A stretch of 64,000 nucleotides of DNA from Proteus vulgaris (GCF_033708015.1 NZ_CP137920.1:1984001-2048000); one strand, 5' to 3'. Numbered from the stretch's first letter, positions 28,238 through 37,921 are shown. Numbers and translations: made by a program. The notes: a model not told the origin generated them from the sequence alone.

Positions 28238-30688
28238 ATGAAAAACTTATGTGCATTTGATTATCTATCACCCGATAAGGATATTGAATCATTAAAACGT
28301 TCAATTGTTTATAAACTGATGTTTATCGTTGGTACGTCACCCAAATATGCAACACCAACAGATTGGTTAAATGCCACATCCTATGCGATTAGAGACCGTT
28401 TAGTTGAACGCTGGTTAAAGTCAACCAAGGCAGAACTTTCACCGAAAATAAAACAGGTTTATTACATTTCGATGGAGTTTCTTATGGGGCGTTTTTTAAC
28501 GAACGCTATGCTCTCTTTAGGTGTGTACCACGAAGTCAAAAAGGCATTAGAAGAGTTAGGTCTTGATCTTGAGAAACAGATCGAACTTGAGCCTGATCCT
28601 GGTTTAGGTAATGGTGGTTTAGGTCGTTTGGCGGCTTGTTTTCTTGATTCTTGTGCCACACTAGGTTACCCCGTCACAGGTTATGGTATTCGTTATGAAT
28701 ACGGAATGTTCCGCCAACAAATTCAAAATGGCGAACAACATGAAGTTGCGGATAACTGGCTTGAAAAAGGCAATCCTTGGGAATTCCCTCGCCATGATCT
28801 GCAATTTAAAGTGGATTTTGGCGGACGTTTACAGCAAGAAGGCGAGAAAAATTTTTGGGTTGATACCTTAAATGTGATGGCACAACCTTATGACTCCATT
28901 GTTCCCGGTTATAACACACAAGCGACAGATACCATTCGTTTGTGGTCAGCCAAATCAAATGTTGCCTTTAACTTAGGTAAATTTAATCAAGGTGAATATC
29001 TAGAGGCAACAGAAGCAAAAGATCGCTCTGAAAATATTTCTCGTATTCTCTACCCTGATGATTCAACAATGTCGGGTAAAATGTTGCGTTTACAGCAAGA
29101 ATACTTTTTAGTGAGTGCTTCTGTTCAAGATATTTTGCAACGTCATTATCATCTGCACCAACGCTTTGATAATTTAAAAGATTTCATTGCAATTCACCTT
29201 AATGATACTCACCCTGTTCTTGCTATTCCAGAGTTAATGCGTCAGCTGATTGATAATCATGGATTTAGCTGGGATGAGGCATGGGAACAAATTAATCATA
29301 TATTTTCATATACCAATCATACTCTCATGGGGGAAGCATTAGAGACTTGGCCTGTTGATATGCTAGGTCGTTTACTTCCTCGTCATTTACAGATCATTTT
29401 CCAAATCAATGATAAATTTTTGAAACACGTTATAGCCCAATTCCCTAACGATAACGACTTATTACGTCGTGTTTCTATTATCGATGAAGAGAATGGCCGT
29501 AATGTTCGTATGGCATGGTTAGCTGTTATCATTAGTCATCAGGTTAATGGTGTCTCTGAACTTCATAGCCAATTAATGGTGCAATCTTTATTTGCTGATT
29601 TTGCGATGATCTACCCTAAGAAATTCTGCAATATTACCAATGGGATCACACCACGTCGCTGGTTAGCATTAGCAAATCCTTCACTTTCTAAAGCAATTGA
29701 TAGCCATATTGGGACAAATTGGCGAACTAATTTAGAGCAATTGGGTGAATTAATGCCATTGATAAAAGATAAAAACTTCTTATATCAATTAAAAGATTCA
29801 AAACGTATCAATAAACAAAACCTTGCGCAGATTATTAAGGAAAATCTAAATATTGATATTAATCCTGATGCGCTATTTGATGTACAAATCAAACGGATCC
29901 ATGAATATAAGCGTCAACTTCTCAATGTGTTAGGCATTATCACTCGTTATAATCGTATTTTAGAAAATCCAGAAAAAAACGGGGTACCTCGTGTATTTAT
30001 TTTTGGCGGTAAAGCTGCATCGGCTTATTATAATGCGAAAAAAATTATCAATCTTATCAATGATATTGCAAATAAGATTAATAATGATGAGCGTATTAAA
30101 GATAAACTAAAAGTGATCTTTATTCCTAATTACGGTGTAAGTTTAGCGCAACACATTATCCCAGCAGCAGATTTATCTGAGCAAATATCATTAGCAGGAA
30201 CAGAAGCTTCTGGTACAGGAAATATGAAATTTGCGCTAAATGGTGCGTTAACCATCGGAACGTTGGATGGGGCTAATATTGAAATTGGTGAACATGTGGG
30301 GTTTGATAATATGTTTATCTTTGGTCACAATGCACAAGAAGTCGCGGAATTAAGACAGCGTTATTCCCCTCGCCGTTATTATGATGAAGATATTGAGTTA
30401 CATACTGCGCTTAATCAAATCGCTAATGGTTTCTTTAATCCCACTGATCCAGATAAATACAAATCAATTTTTGATAGCTTAATTGAATTTGGTGACCATT
30501 ATCAGGTATTAGCCGATTATCGTAGCTATGTTGATACTCAAGATAGTGTTGATATTCTCTATCAAGATGAAGATGCTTGGTTGAAAAAATCCGCGTTAAA
30601 TATCTGTCAAATGGGCTATTTTTCTTCAGACCGTGCAGTAACAGAATATATGCAACGAATTTGGAAAGCTTCTGCGATTACATTGTAA
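28238..30688 (+). CDS. glgP: glycogen phosphorylase
   Basis: An 816-residue GT35 enzyme (815 in E. coli) that releases glucose-1-phosphate from glycogen ends. PLP is bound by the Lys in [19 protein letters not shown]. Other conserved parts are [46 protein letters not shown] and [17 protein letters not shown]. Start at 28238 (MKNLC) fits the family and has an AGAG site; eight upstream codons to 28214 are probably untranslated. Last gene of the operon, followed by a terminator. Confidence 0.96.
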   Translation: MKNLCAFDYLSPDKDIESLKRSIVYKLMFIVGTSPKYATPTDWLNATSYAIRDRLVERWLKSTKAELSPKIKQVYYISMEFLMGRFLTNAMLSLGVYHEVKKALEELGLDLEKQIELEPDPGLGNGGLGRLAACFLDSCATLGYPVTGYGIRYEYGMFRQQIQNGEQHEVADNWLEKGNPWEFPRHDLQFKVDFGGRLQQEGEKNFWVDTLNVMAQPYDSIVPGYNTQATDTIRLWSAKSNVAFNLGKFNQGEYLEATEAKDRSENISRILYPDDSTMSGKMLRLQQEYFLVSASVQDILQRHYHLHQRFDNLKDFIAIHLNDTHPVLAIPELMRQLIDNHGFSWDEAWEQINHIFSYTNHTLMGEALETWPVDMLGRLLPRHLQIIFQINDKFLKHVIAQFPNDNDLLRRVSIIDEENGRNVRMAWLAVIISHQVNGVSELHSQLMVQSLFADFAMIYPKKFCNITNGITPRRWLALANPSLSKAIDSHIGTNWRTNLEQLGELMPLIKDKNFLYQLKDSKRINKQNLAQIIKENLNIDINPDALFDVQIKRIHEYKRQLLNVLGIITRYNRILENPEKNGVPRVFIFGGKAASAYYNAKKIINLINDIANKINNDERIKDKLKVIFIPNYGVSLAQHIIPAADLSEQISLAGTEASGTGNMKFALNGALTIGTLDGANIEIGEHVGFDNMFIFGHNAQEVAELRQRYSPRRYYDEDIELHTALNQIANGFFNPTDPDKYKSIFDSLIEFGDHYQVLADYRSYVDTQDSVDILYQDEDAWLKKSALNICQMGYFSSDRAVTEYMQRIWKASAITL

Positions 30689-30720
30689 AAACGAAGCTAA
30701 ATTTCTAAGGACAGAACAGT

Positions 30721-30745
30721 AACCGCGCTTTATTGCGCGGTTTTT
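30721..30745 (+). terminator. glg operon terminator
   Basis: A perfect GC-rich stem AACCGCGC / GCGCGGTT with a 6-base loop, followed by TTT. It ends glgBXCAP. Confidence 0.9.
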
Positions 30746-30772
30746 GCTTCTATCAGTTCAAGGCTAAATAAA

Positions 30773-31423
30773 TTAGATTTTAATTAGGTAAGCGCAACGT
30801 CTTGCGCCTTCTAAAATATATTCAACACGTTGCAGTTCAACTCCTAGTGTTTCAGAAAAGAGCTCTTTTTCTGTATTACAAAACCCTTGGCATACTTTAG
30901 CGGCTGCACAAATTGGGCAATGATCTTCAATAAAAAGATATTCATTATCTTTTACTTGTTTCCAGTGTGCCATATAGCCTTCTTGACTACGAAGTGTAGC
31001 TAAGATATCTAAACGTTCTGTTAGTTCATCTACATCTTTTATCGCTTGTATATAGCGATCATAGCTCTGTTTTTTTCGTGCTAAAATAATTTTATCAATC
31101 GCACTTTCACCTAATTCTTCACGAATAGTCAGTAAAATCTGAGCAGTTAATTCAGCATGAGTATCCGGAAATTGTTTCTGCCCTAATTCGGTTAAATGCC
31201 AATATTGAATCGGTCTTCCGACACCTTTTGGCTCAGTTATCGCTTCAACAAATCCTGCATTAGCAAGTTTTACAAATTGTTGTCTTGCTGCTTCACCACT
31301 TGTACCCAGACGTTGTCCAATCTCATTTGCTTGCATAGGTCCATGTTTTTTAATTAAAAATAAAATTTTGTCGCCAACCGTTCGTTGAGCAGGATAATTA
31401 TATTCCAAGTTTTTTCTTGACAT
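30773..31423 (-). CDS. winged-helix regulator with cysteine cluster (SufR-like)
   Basis: A 216-residue regulator. Residues 10-75 form an ArsR/DeoR-like winged helix (DKILFLIKKHGPMQANEIGQRL and GEAARQQFVKLANAGFV). The C-terminal part contains CPICAAAKVCQGFC (about 168-181) and a further Cys in GARRCAYL, similar to the Fe-S cluster ligands of SufR-type regulators. An iron-sulfur cluster could sense redox, iron or oxygen. It diverges from an MFS transporter, its likely target; E. coli has no close homologue that I can name. Confidence 0.75.
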   Translation of the reverse strand: MSRKNLEYNYPAQRTVGDKILFLIKKHGPMQANEIGQRLGTSGEAARQQFVKLANAGFVEAITEPKGVGRPIQYWHLTELGQKQFPDTHAELTAQILLTIREELGESAIDKIILARKKQSYDRYIQAIKDVDELTERLDILATLRSQEGYMAHWKQVKDNEYLFIEDHCPICAAAKVCQGFCNTEKELFSETLGVELQRVEYILEGARRCAYLIKI

Positions 31424-31516
31424 ATTCAGCGTCTCAGTATTTATTTATCCAAGTTTTATCTTGGTAATTTAACGAAGCTATGTCGTAATAGCAATGAAAG
31501 AAGGATATTTTTTCTC

Positions 31517-32932
31517 ATGCACCCAAATAATAATAGCCAATGGCGCGATCTTTTTTCAGGACGGAATGGTGCAATTTCTTTTGCCCTCTCTTTTGGTGTC
31601 GTGATCCATGCAATTAATATTTTAATGGCAACAACGATCCTACCTTCTGTCGTAACAGACATTGGAGGCATGACGTTATATGCATGGAATACCACGCTAT
31701 TTGTAGCGGCTTCAATTATTGGCTCCGTATTGTCTGCTCGCTTACTCAGCTTATTCGGTGCTAGAGGTTCATATTTATCCAGCGCAGTCTTATTTTTTAT
31801 TGGTAGTTTATTGTGTGCAATTGCACCGAAAATGGAAATCATGCTCATTGGCCGATTTATTCAAGGTCTTGGTGGTGGCCTTTTATTTGCGCTTTCTTAT
31901 GCCATGGTGAATATCGTTTACGATCAAGCTTTATGGCCAAGAGCAATGGCATTAATTTCAGGTATGTGGGGTGTTGCTACGTTAATTGGCCCTGCTATTG
32001 GGGGAATTTTCGCTCAATTAGACGCTTGGCGTTATGCTTTTGGTATTATGTTACCTATTATGCTTTTTTATGGTATTTACCTGTGGTTTATTTTGCCAAA
32101 GAATGACCATAACGCTTCAAAATCAACATCACAAAGCCTACCTTATCTTCAACTGATAATTTTAACAGTCGCAGTTCTGCTGATTTCATCGGGGAGCCTC
32201 TCTTCCTCACTTACCCTTAATTTGATCAGCATTGTGGCTGTGTTTGGTTTGATTGGTGTACTTATTTTCTGTGAAAAGCGTTTTACCGTTCGATTATTAC
32301 CTACCAATACATTTAAAGGGCTCTCTTTACATGCGTTGTTGTATTTAACTATTTCACTATTAGCCATTGGTATGACTTGTGAGATCTTTGTTCCTTATTA
32401 TTTACAAAGCTTACATATGCAAACGCCTTTAGCTTCAGGTTATATGAGTGCATTAATGGCATTAGGTTGGACGGTTGCTGAAATAATTAGTGCGAGCTGG
32501 CAAGGGGCTAAAATGCGTTTTAGCATTTTGAGTGGCCCTATTATTGTTTTTATCGGTTTAATCGTGTTGGCGTTTGTTATTCCAAATCCAATGCTGCAAT
32601 CAGAAAATGCGATTAGTCTTTTTATTATTTTATTTGCTTTGTTTTTAGTGGGTTATGGTATCGGTTTTGGTTGGCCTCACCTGTTAACTCGTATATTACA
32701 AGCAGCTTCCACGCAAGATAAGGATATTGCCGGTGCCTCAATTACTACCGTACAACTGTTTGCAACCGCGTTAGGGTCTGCATTTGCGGGTATGATAGTT
32801 AATTTAAATGGTTTCAATAGTGGTACACCTGAAGGACTTTCTTCTTCTGCATCTGCCCTTTTCTTATTTTTAGCATTAGCCCCATTAATGGCGATTTATA
32901 CAGCGTGGAAAATAACACGTTCTTCTTATTAA
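31517..32932 (+). CDS. MFS transporter (DHA2-like, about 14 TM)
   Basis: A 471-residue major facilitator with about 14 membrane segments. The DHA2-type start is HAINILMATTILPSVVTDIGG; motif-C-like GVATLIGPAIGGIFAQLDAWRY sits in TM5 and GRFIQGLGGGLL in TM4. Drug:proton antiporters of this type export toxic compounds. The divergent Cys-rich regulator at 30773 is 93 bases away and may control it. Substrate unknown. Confidence 0.85.
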   Translation: MHPNNNSQWRDLFSGRNGAISFALSFGVVIHAINILMATTILPSVVTDIGGMTLYAWNTTLFVAASIIGSVLSARLLSLFGARGSYLSSAVLFFIGSLLCAIAPKMEIMLIGRFIQGLGGGLLFALSYAMVNIVYDQALWPRAMALISGMWGVATLIGPAIGGIFAQLDAWRYAFGIMLPIMLFYGIYLWFILPKNDHNASKSTSQSLPYLQLIILTVAVLLISSGSLSSSLTLNLISIVAVFGLIGVLIFCEKRFTVRLLPTNTFKGLSLHALLYLTISLLAIGMTCEIFVPYYLQSLHMQTPLASGYMSALMALGWTVAEIISASWQGAKMRFSILSGPIIVFIGLIVLAFVIPNPMLQSENAISLFIILFALFLVGYGIGFGWPHLLTRILQAASTQDKDIAGASITTVQLFATALGSAFAGMIVNLNGFNSGTPEGLSSSASALFLFLALAPLMAIYTAWKITRSSY

Positions 32933-32960
32933 ACCTTATATTTAATATCATATAAAAAAT

Positions 32961-32993
32961 AAAAAGAGGTGAAAAAACATCACCTCTTTTTTA
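32961..32993 (+). terminator. terminator after the MFS gene
   Basis: A perfect 12-bp stem AAAAAGAGGTGA / TCACCTCTTTTT with a 7-base loop, followed by TT. Confidence 0.9.
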
Positions 32994-33072
32994 TTAGATT
33001 CATTTGTTTTATTTATGAAATAATTTGTTTTTTATTCTGCCAGAATTTTCACTAAAAATAGAGGGATCTTTT

Positions 33073-33711
33073 ATGTCAATGATTGAACAATATTCTTTAA
33101 ATACTCAATTTAAATTAGGTAATACTTTTTGCAATGGGGATCTGAGCTGCTATGAAAATCTTTTAAAGCGAATTGAAAACATTAGTAATAAAAGTTTAGA
33201 TATACCCATAGATTACAGAAGAAATGGAATAGAACTGAGTGTAGATATTACTAAAATAAGTAAGGAATTAATATATAAAATATTTAATACCTATCTTGAA
33301 AAAAAACGCCTTCATAGAGATAAAAATAAAATAAACAAGTTTTTAAAAGAATCAAAAAAACCTTGCACAGAAGAAAAAGAACTTTTTTCAGGATGGTGTA
33401 AAGATGAAAAAGAAGTTTTCCCTTCTTCAAAGATCCATCGTGAAATAGATAATCAATGTAAAGATTATAATTTATCTCTCTCTGAAAAGGATAAAAAATA
33501 TATATTTTTTTATATAGCTAATAGATTAAATATAAAATTAAATATTAAGGCAATTCAAAGTACAATGGTTCAACAATTAATAGACATTCCTGACGTAATA
33601 GAGGTAATAGATAAATTAGGAATTACGCATGATCACCGGTTAAAATACGATTTCTACTATTTTTTGGCTGAAAATATTTACAACCTTTTATTAAAAAATG
33701 AAAAAAAATAG
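33073..33711 (+). CDS. hypothetical protein (AT-rich gene)
   Basis: A 212-residue, very lysine-rich protein I do not recognise. It has no signal peptide or membrane segment. Hydrophobic/charged alternation suggests mainly helices, with a Cys pair in KKPCTEEKELFSGWCKDE and another in DNQCKDY. The start at 33073 (MSMIEQY) has GAGGG seven bases ahead; a TTG to 33025 is unlikely. Base composition is far more AT-rich than the flanking genes, a common sign of recent acquisition. It is isolated by a terminator upstream and about 190 bases downstream. Confidence 0.6.
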   Translation: MSMIEQYSLNTQFKLGNTFCNGDLSCYENLLKRIENISNKSLDIPIDYRRNGIELSVDITKISKELIYKIFNTYLEKKRLHRDKNKINKFLKESKKPCTEEKELFSGWCKDEKEVFPSSKIHREIDNQCKDYNLSLSEKDKKYIFFYIANRLNIKLNIKAIQSTMVQQLIDIPDVIEVIDKLGITHDHRLKYDFYYFLAENIYNLLLKNEKK

Positions 33712-33902
33712 ATTTTATTAGCATAAAAAATGCTATTAAAGAAATAATTCAAGATAAAATAAAAAGTACCTCTACCTCTACCTCTTTTTATCCTAAATAT
33801 ACATTTGTTTTGTAGTGAGTAACTATACAATTGAACTAAAATTAGACATTGTGTATAGTTTGTTGTACATTTTATCTAACTTAAGTGAAATAGGAAAATA
33901 CA

Positions 33903-34292
33903 ATGACCTCACATCTTACACAACAAAATATTGCGGCACTCGCTTCACCTGGTGGGCATTACTCTCATGTTGTTACTGCAAATAATATGTCGTTTGTTTC
34001 TGGACTATTGCCTTTAGATAAACAAGGAAATTCATTAGCAAACAAACCCGTTGAAATTCAAATCACACAAGTACTTGAAAATTTAAATGCTTGCCTTCTC
34101 GGAATAAATGCAAAGAAAACTGATATTGCTCAAGTCAAAGTCTATGTGACTGATATTAATGAATGGCCTATCGTTAATGAGTTATATGCAAAGTGGATTG
34201 GTGAACATAGACCAGCAAGATTAGTCGCAGGAGTAAAAGAGCTTCATTTTGGAAGCAAAATTGAAATTGAAGCCATTATTATTAAGGAATAA
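33903..34292 (+). CDS. RidA-family protein (enamine/imine deaminase)
   Basis: A 129-residue YjgF/YER057c/UK114 domain. It has the usual FVSGLLPLDKQGN turn, IQITQVLENLNACL and the substrate-binding Arg in HRPARLVAGVKEL, then the terminal strand KIEIEAI. RidA proteins hydrolyse reactive 2-aminoacrylate and similar enamines released by PLP dehydratases. The very next gene is such a PLP enzyme, so this one probably clears its product. It is longer and more divergent than housekeeping RidA. Confidence 0.85.
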   Translation: MTSHLTQQNIAALASPGGHYSHVVTANNMSFVSGLLPLDKQGNSLANKPVEIQITQVLENLNACLLGINAKKTDIAQVKVYVTDINEWPIVNELYAKWIGEHRPARLVAGVKELHFGSKIEIEAIIIKE

Positions 34293-34296
34293 TCGT

Positions 34297-35265
34297 ATGA
34301 ATAAGTTACCTACTCCTACTTATAAAGATGTTGCTGAAGCACATCAACGTATTCTGCCGTATCTTAATAAAACACCTGTCCTAACCTCTCGCACTATTAA
34401 TGCGCTAACAGGGGCACAATTTTATTTTAAATGTGAAAACTTCCAGAGAATGGGGGCATTTAAATTTCGCGGTGCAATGAATGCGTTATCTCAATTTACC
34501 GCAGAACAACGTAAAAATGGTGTCGTGACTTTTTCATCAGGTAATCATGCACAAGCTATTGCGTTATCGGCAAAGCTATTAGGTATTCCTGCAACAATTA
34601 TCATGCCAGAAGATGCGCCAAAGGCAAAAGTGGCAGCAACAAAAGGCTATGGAGGGCGTGTGATCACCTATAATCGTTATACAGAAGATCGCGAAAAGAT
34701 GGGGCAACAACTGGCACAAAACGAGGGGCTAACCTTAATTCCCCCTTACGATCACCCTCATATTATTGCTGGGCAAGCTACCGCAGCAAAAGAACTATTT
34801 GATGAAGTTGGCGAGTTAGATAGGCTATTTGTTCCATTAGGTGGCGGTGGCTTGCTTTCAGGCTCGTTGTTATCTGCCAATGCCCTTTCACCAAATTGTA
34901 AGATATTTGGCGTTGAACCTATCGCTGGAAATGACGGACAGCAATCATTACGTAAAGGCGAAATCATTCATATTGATACACCGAAAACAATTGCAGACGG
35001 TGCGCAAACCCAGCACCTAGGCAATTATACTTTTGAAATTATTCGTCACTATGTGAGCGATATTTTAACTGTCACAGATGAAGAATTAATTTCGGCTATG
35101 CAATTTTACGCCCAACGAATGAAAATAATTGTAGAGCCAACGGGCTGTTTAGGTTTAGCGGCAGCTCGTCAATGTGGTGATAAATTAAAAGGTAAGAAAA
35201 TAGGTATTATTATTAGTGGTGGTAATGTCGATATCGCGCAATATGGTCGCTTTTTAGCGCAATGA
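34297..35265 (+). CDS. PLP-dependent ammonia-lyase (serine/threonine or threo-hydroxyaspartate type)
   Basis: A 322-residue fold-type II enzyme. The PLP Lys is in GAFKFRGAMNAL (about 56), SSGNHAQAIALSA binds the carboxylate, and GGGGLLSGSL the phosphate. The compact single-domain form, without the ACT regulatory domain of IlvA, and the VEPTGCLGLAAAR segment match catabolic threonine dehydratase, serine racemase or threo-3-hydroxyaspartate ammonia-lyase. The product would be an enamine that becomes a 2-oxo acid and ammonia, matching the RidA gene four bases upstream. An AAGGA site precedes 34297. Confidence 0.85.
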   Translation: MNKLPTPTYKDVAEAHQRILPYLNKTPVLTSRTINALTGAQFYFKCENFQRMGAFKFRGAMNALSQFTAEQRKNGVVTFSSGNHAQAIALSAKLLGIPATIIMPEDAPKAKVAATKGYGGRVITYNRYTEDREKMGQQLAQNEGLTLIPPYDHPHIIAGQATAAKELFDEVGELDRLFVPLGGGGLLSGSLLSANALSPNCKIFGVEPIAGNDGQQSLRKGEIIHIDTPKTIADGAQTQHLGNYTFEIIRHYVSDILTVTDEELISAMQFYAQRMKIIVEPTGCLGLAAARQCGDKLKGKKIGIIISGGNVDIAQYGRFLAQ

Positions 35266-35299
35266 CTTATGGATCTTATGCGTGTTCTAATATGAAAAA

Positions 35300-35327
35300 A
35301 AGCAGTATAGAAAAACCTATACTGCTT
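35300..35327 (-). terminator. terminator of the minus-strand catabolic operon
   Basis: Stem AAGCAGTATAG / CTATACTGCTT (11 bp, perfect). In the minus-strand direction the hairpin is followed by a long T run, so it ends the operon 35388-42233 rather than the plus-strand ammonia-lyase gene. Confidence 0.8.
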
Positions 35328-35387
35328 AAAAAAAAACAATATACAACCAATCAACTAAAATAACGGGGGCGTTTGTTTAACGACTTT

Positions 35388-36299
35388 TTAGTTAAGTAAA
35401 AAAGTCATACCTGCTTCTTTACATAATTGTGTCAGATTTTCTTTTAATTGTTGGTTTTCTTCTGGCAATAAATCGAGTTGTGGTAAACGCATATGACCGC
35501 CATCTAAACCTCGCATAGTTAATGCCGATTTGAATATTGCCATATTCGCACCAGACTTAAGCGCATCACTAAATTTCACACAAAATTGTTGCCACTGTTT
35601 TGCTTCTTGATAATTACCTGCGATATAGGCTTTATACATATTCACAAATGGTTCAGGGAATACACAAGCACAACCTGAAACCGTACCGTCACAACCTGCA
35701 TCTAATAAACCTAAGAATAATTTATCGTAGCCATGAAGGACAGAGAACCCCTCAGCAACAGCAAGATAACTTAATGTTGTATTGTTATCAGCAAAACTGT
35801 ATTTAATACCAATGACATTTTTACACTGCTGCTGTATTTTTGCCGCTAATTCAGGCTTGATATTATTGGCAGCACATTGTGGGATATTATATAGATAAAC
35901 AGGAAAATTATCCGGTACGCTATTTGCCACTGTCACAAAATAGTTTTCTAATTCTCTGTCTGTTGCACCAAAAAATTGTGGCGTCACTACACCAATACCA
36001 TCGGCACCAATTTCAACGGCATGTTTTGCTAATTCAATGGTTTCATTTAATGTCATTGCGCCAACATGAATAAAGACAGGTAACCGTTTATTCGCTGTTT
36101 CCACAACCGTTTTCGCAACACTTTTACGCTCTAATGCAGATAAACGCAACATCTCACCCGTTGTACCACAAGGATAAAGGCAATCAACGCCCTTGGTGAC
36201 GAGCATTTCAGTTAATGCAGATAACGCTTTTATATCGACTTGATCCTTTGAATCAAACGGGGTAACCATTGCCACTGTAACGCCAAATAATTTTTTCAT
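35388..36299 (-). CDS. DapA/NanA-family class I aldolase, unknown substrate
   Basis: A 303-residue TIM-barrel enzyme of the dihydrodipicolinate synthase/N-acetylneuraminate lyase family. Seen: YPCGTTGEMLRL (substrate carboxylate loop), YLYNIP with the catalytic Tyr, and the Schiff-base Lys in VIGIKYS. The Arg that binds aspartate semialdehyde in true DapA (in PSRTG) is replaced (PQCAAN), so lysine synthesis is unlikely. It should cleave a 2-oxo acid to pyruvate and an aldehyde or ketose. It is the last gene of an operon with DhaK, DhaL and a carboxylate transporter. A KDG-like or other sugar-acid aldolase is likely. Confidence 0.82.
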   Translation of the reverse strand: MKKLFGVTVAMVTPFDSKDQVDIKALSALTEMLVTKGVDCLYPCGTTGEMLRLSALERKSVAKTVVETANKRLPVFIHVGAMTLNETIELAKHAVEIGADGIGVVTPQFFGATDRELENYFVTVANSVPDNFPVYLYNIPQCAANNIKPELAAKIQQQCKNVIGIKYSFADNNTTLSYLAVAEGFSVLHGYDKLFLGLLDAGCDGTVSGCACVFPEPFVNMYKAYIAGNYQEAKQWQQFCVKFSDALKSGANMAIFKSALTMRGLDGGHMRLPQLDLLPEENQQLKENLTQLCKEAGMTFLLN

Positions 36300-36317
36300 A
36301 GATAGACCTTTATTAAA

Positions 36318-36923
36318 TCAGATTGCTTCAACAATAACTTTAATTGCCAACATACCCGGATCATCTAAACCAATAGACTTTTCTGGGAACATACGAGCTC
36401 GACCTAATAAATTAGGTTTTTGGCGAAATTCATTTAGCGTACTATCGACACTTTGTAAGGCTGCTACTTTTAGATTATCGATAGCTAAAGTGGGCTTTAG
36501 CGCTTCAGATAAATGGTAAAGAATATCGAGTACGGATTTTTGCCCTAACTCCCCTTTTCCCCTCGCCATCATGCTTTGGTATGCAACAGTTAATAGCGGT
36601 GAAATGTCGGAAGGTGATATTTCTTGAAGTTGGTTTTCTTTGCAGTATTTTGCCATTGCCATAAAAGCAGTCGCTTGCAATGTACCAAAAGAAGAAGCAC
36701 AAGCTTTTTGTAATGATTTACTGCACTGAAAAAGCGCTTTGCTGAGATCATCTTGCCAATCTTGTGAATCGTCTGCAATTTGTCGCCAACCTTTTTGCAT
36801 GGTGATCCCTAAATCTCCATCACCTAAACGGCTATCAGCTTCACACAGCATTGGTTGAGATTGCTCGCAAGCGATAGCGATACGGAGTACCGCTTGTTTA
36901 AGCATTTCAAGCGTAATATTCAT
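36318..36923 (-). CDS. DhaL-type kinase subunit
   Basis: A 201-residue all-helical subunit that binds ADP/ATP in two-part dihydroxyacetone-type kinases. The metal-binding Asp set is visible in CEADSRLGDGDLGITMQKGW. Further helices include CASSFGTLQATAFMAMA and GELGQKSVLDILYHL, as in the DhaL barrel. With no DhaM subunit nearby, it probably uses ATP directly. The start at 36923 has GGAGG eight bases ahead. It follows dhaK by two bases. Confidence 0.85.
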   Translation of the reverse strand: MNITLEMLKQAVLRIAIACEQSQPMLCEADSRLGDGDLGITMQKGWRQIADDSQDWQDDLSKALFQCSKSLQKACASSFGTLQATAFMAMAKYCKENQLQEISPSDISPLLTVAYQSMMARGKGELGQKSVLDILYHLSEALKPTLAIDNLKVAALQSVDSTLNEFRQKPNLLGRARMFPEKSIGLDDPGMLAIKVIVEAI

Positions 36924-36925
36924 CG

Positions 36926-37921
36926 CTATACCCTCCAGAATGCACAATGAGCGGGTGCATTCATCAAGGCTTCTAGCTCATCATCCAATTTGCACAATGT
37001 TAAACTTGCTCCCGTCATTTCCATAGACGTGGCATAACGACCGATTAATGGATGTACAATTGTTGCACCTGTTTGATCAACCAGCTGTACAATCTTGTTA
37101 TACAGAATATAAAGTTCTTCTAATGGCGTTGCGCCTAAAGAGTTCACTAATACAGAGACTTTATCACCCGTTTTTAATGATAACTCTGCTTGTAGACGCT
37201 CAAACATCTCTTGTGCAATATCATCGGCACTGCGTAATTTATCACGCCAAATACCCGGTTCACCGTGGATCCCCATTCCCATTTCCATTTCATCTTCATC
37301 AATTTCGAAAGTAGGATGACCTACTGCGGGTAAGGTACAAGATGTCAACGCACAGCCAATAGTTCGGGTATTTTCCATCGTTTTTTGAGCAACTCGTGTG
37401 ACTTCATCAAGGGTTGCCCCTTCTTCGGCTTTGGCTCCTGCCATTTTAAAACCATAGATCATCCCAGCAACACCGCGGCGTTTATGCGCTTCTTCGGGGT
37501 TGGCTGAAGCCACATCATCAGCAGCTAAAACCGTTGTACAACGAATATTATCTTCAAAATCAACCGTTTCCGTCGCCATATCAAAATTCATGATATCGCC
37601 ACCGTAATTACCATAAAGTAGCAATACACCTAAGCCACTATTGGCTTCACGAATGGCATCTGCCATTAAGTCTGCTGAAGGTGAAGCAAAAACATCACCC
37701 ACTGCAGCTGCATCTAATAAGCCCTCACCGACATATCCTGTAAATACAGGTAAGTGACCCGATCCGCCCCCCGTGACAATACCCACTTTAGGTTTATTTG
37801 CTTTTTGTGAACGAGTAATCAATCTTGGCTGTGGTTGACGATAAATATGACGATGAGCAAGGCATAATCCTGCTAATGTTTCATCAACATAATTTTCTGG
37901 CTTATTTAATATTTTTTTCAT
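36926..37921 (-). CDS. DhaK-type kinase subunit with variant substrate motif
   Basis: A 331-residue substrate-binding subunit of the DhaK fold. The His that binds the ketose covalently is in MGMGIHGEPGIWRD (about 218). The phosphate-adjacent loop VTGGGSGHLPVFTGYVG differs from the usual GGGSGHEPxHxGYVG: Glu and His are replaced by Leu and Phe. This suggests a substrate other than dihydroxyacetone, or a modified site. Together with DhaL it should phosphorylate a short ketose or aldose, possibly the product of the neighbouring aldolase. No dhaM or dhaR is seen. Confidence 0.85.
   Translation of the reverse strand: MKKILNKPENYVDETLAGLCLAHRHIYRQPQPRLITRSQKANKPKVGIVTGGGSGHLPVFTGYVGEGLLDAAAVGDVFASPSADLMADAIREANSGLGVLLLYGNYGGDIMNFDMATETVDFEDNIRCTTVLAADDVASANPEEAHKRRGVAGMIYGFKMAGAKAEEGATLDEVTRVAQKTMENTRTIGCALTSCTLPAVGHPTFEIDEDEMEMGMGIHGEPGIWRDKLRSADDIAQEMFERLQAELSLKTGDKVSVLVNSLGATPLEELYILYNKIVQLVDQTGATIVHPLIGRYATSMEMTGASLTLCKLDDELEALMNAPAHCAFWRV

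Noticed and set aside
33719-33735. Small hairpin TAGCAT/ATGCTA after the unknown gene as terminator
   Set aside because: Six AT-rich pairs without a T run; too weak.
33768-33785. Three tandem copies of ACCTCT
   Set aside because: Too short to be a meaningful repeat array; no gene or known signal attached, though length could vary between strains.
35388-36299. Naming the aldolase dapA
   Set aside because: The Arg needed for aspartate semialdehyde is absent and the gene sits in a catabolic operon.
36505-36778. Overlapping open frames within dhaL and similar frames within glg, kdp and dms genes
   Set aside because: They overlap clearly conserved genes in other frames and show no domain or initiation site.
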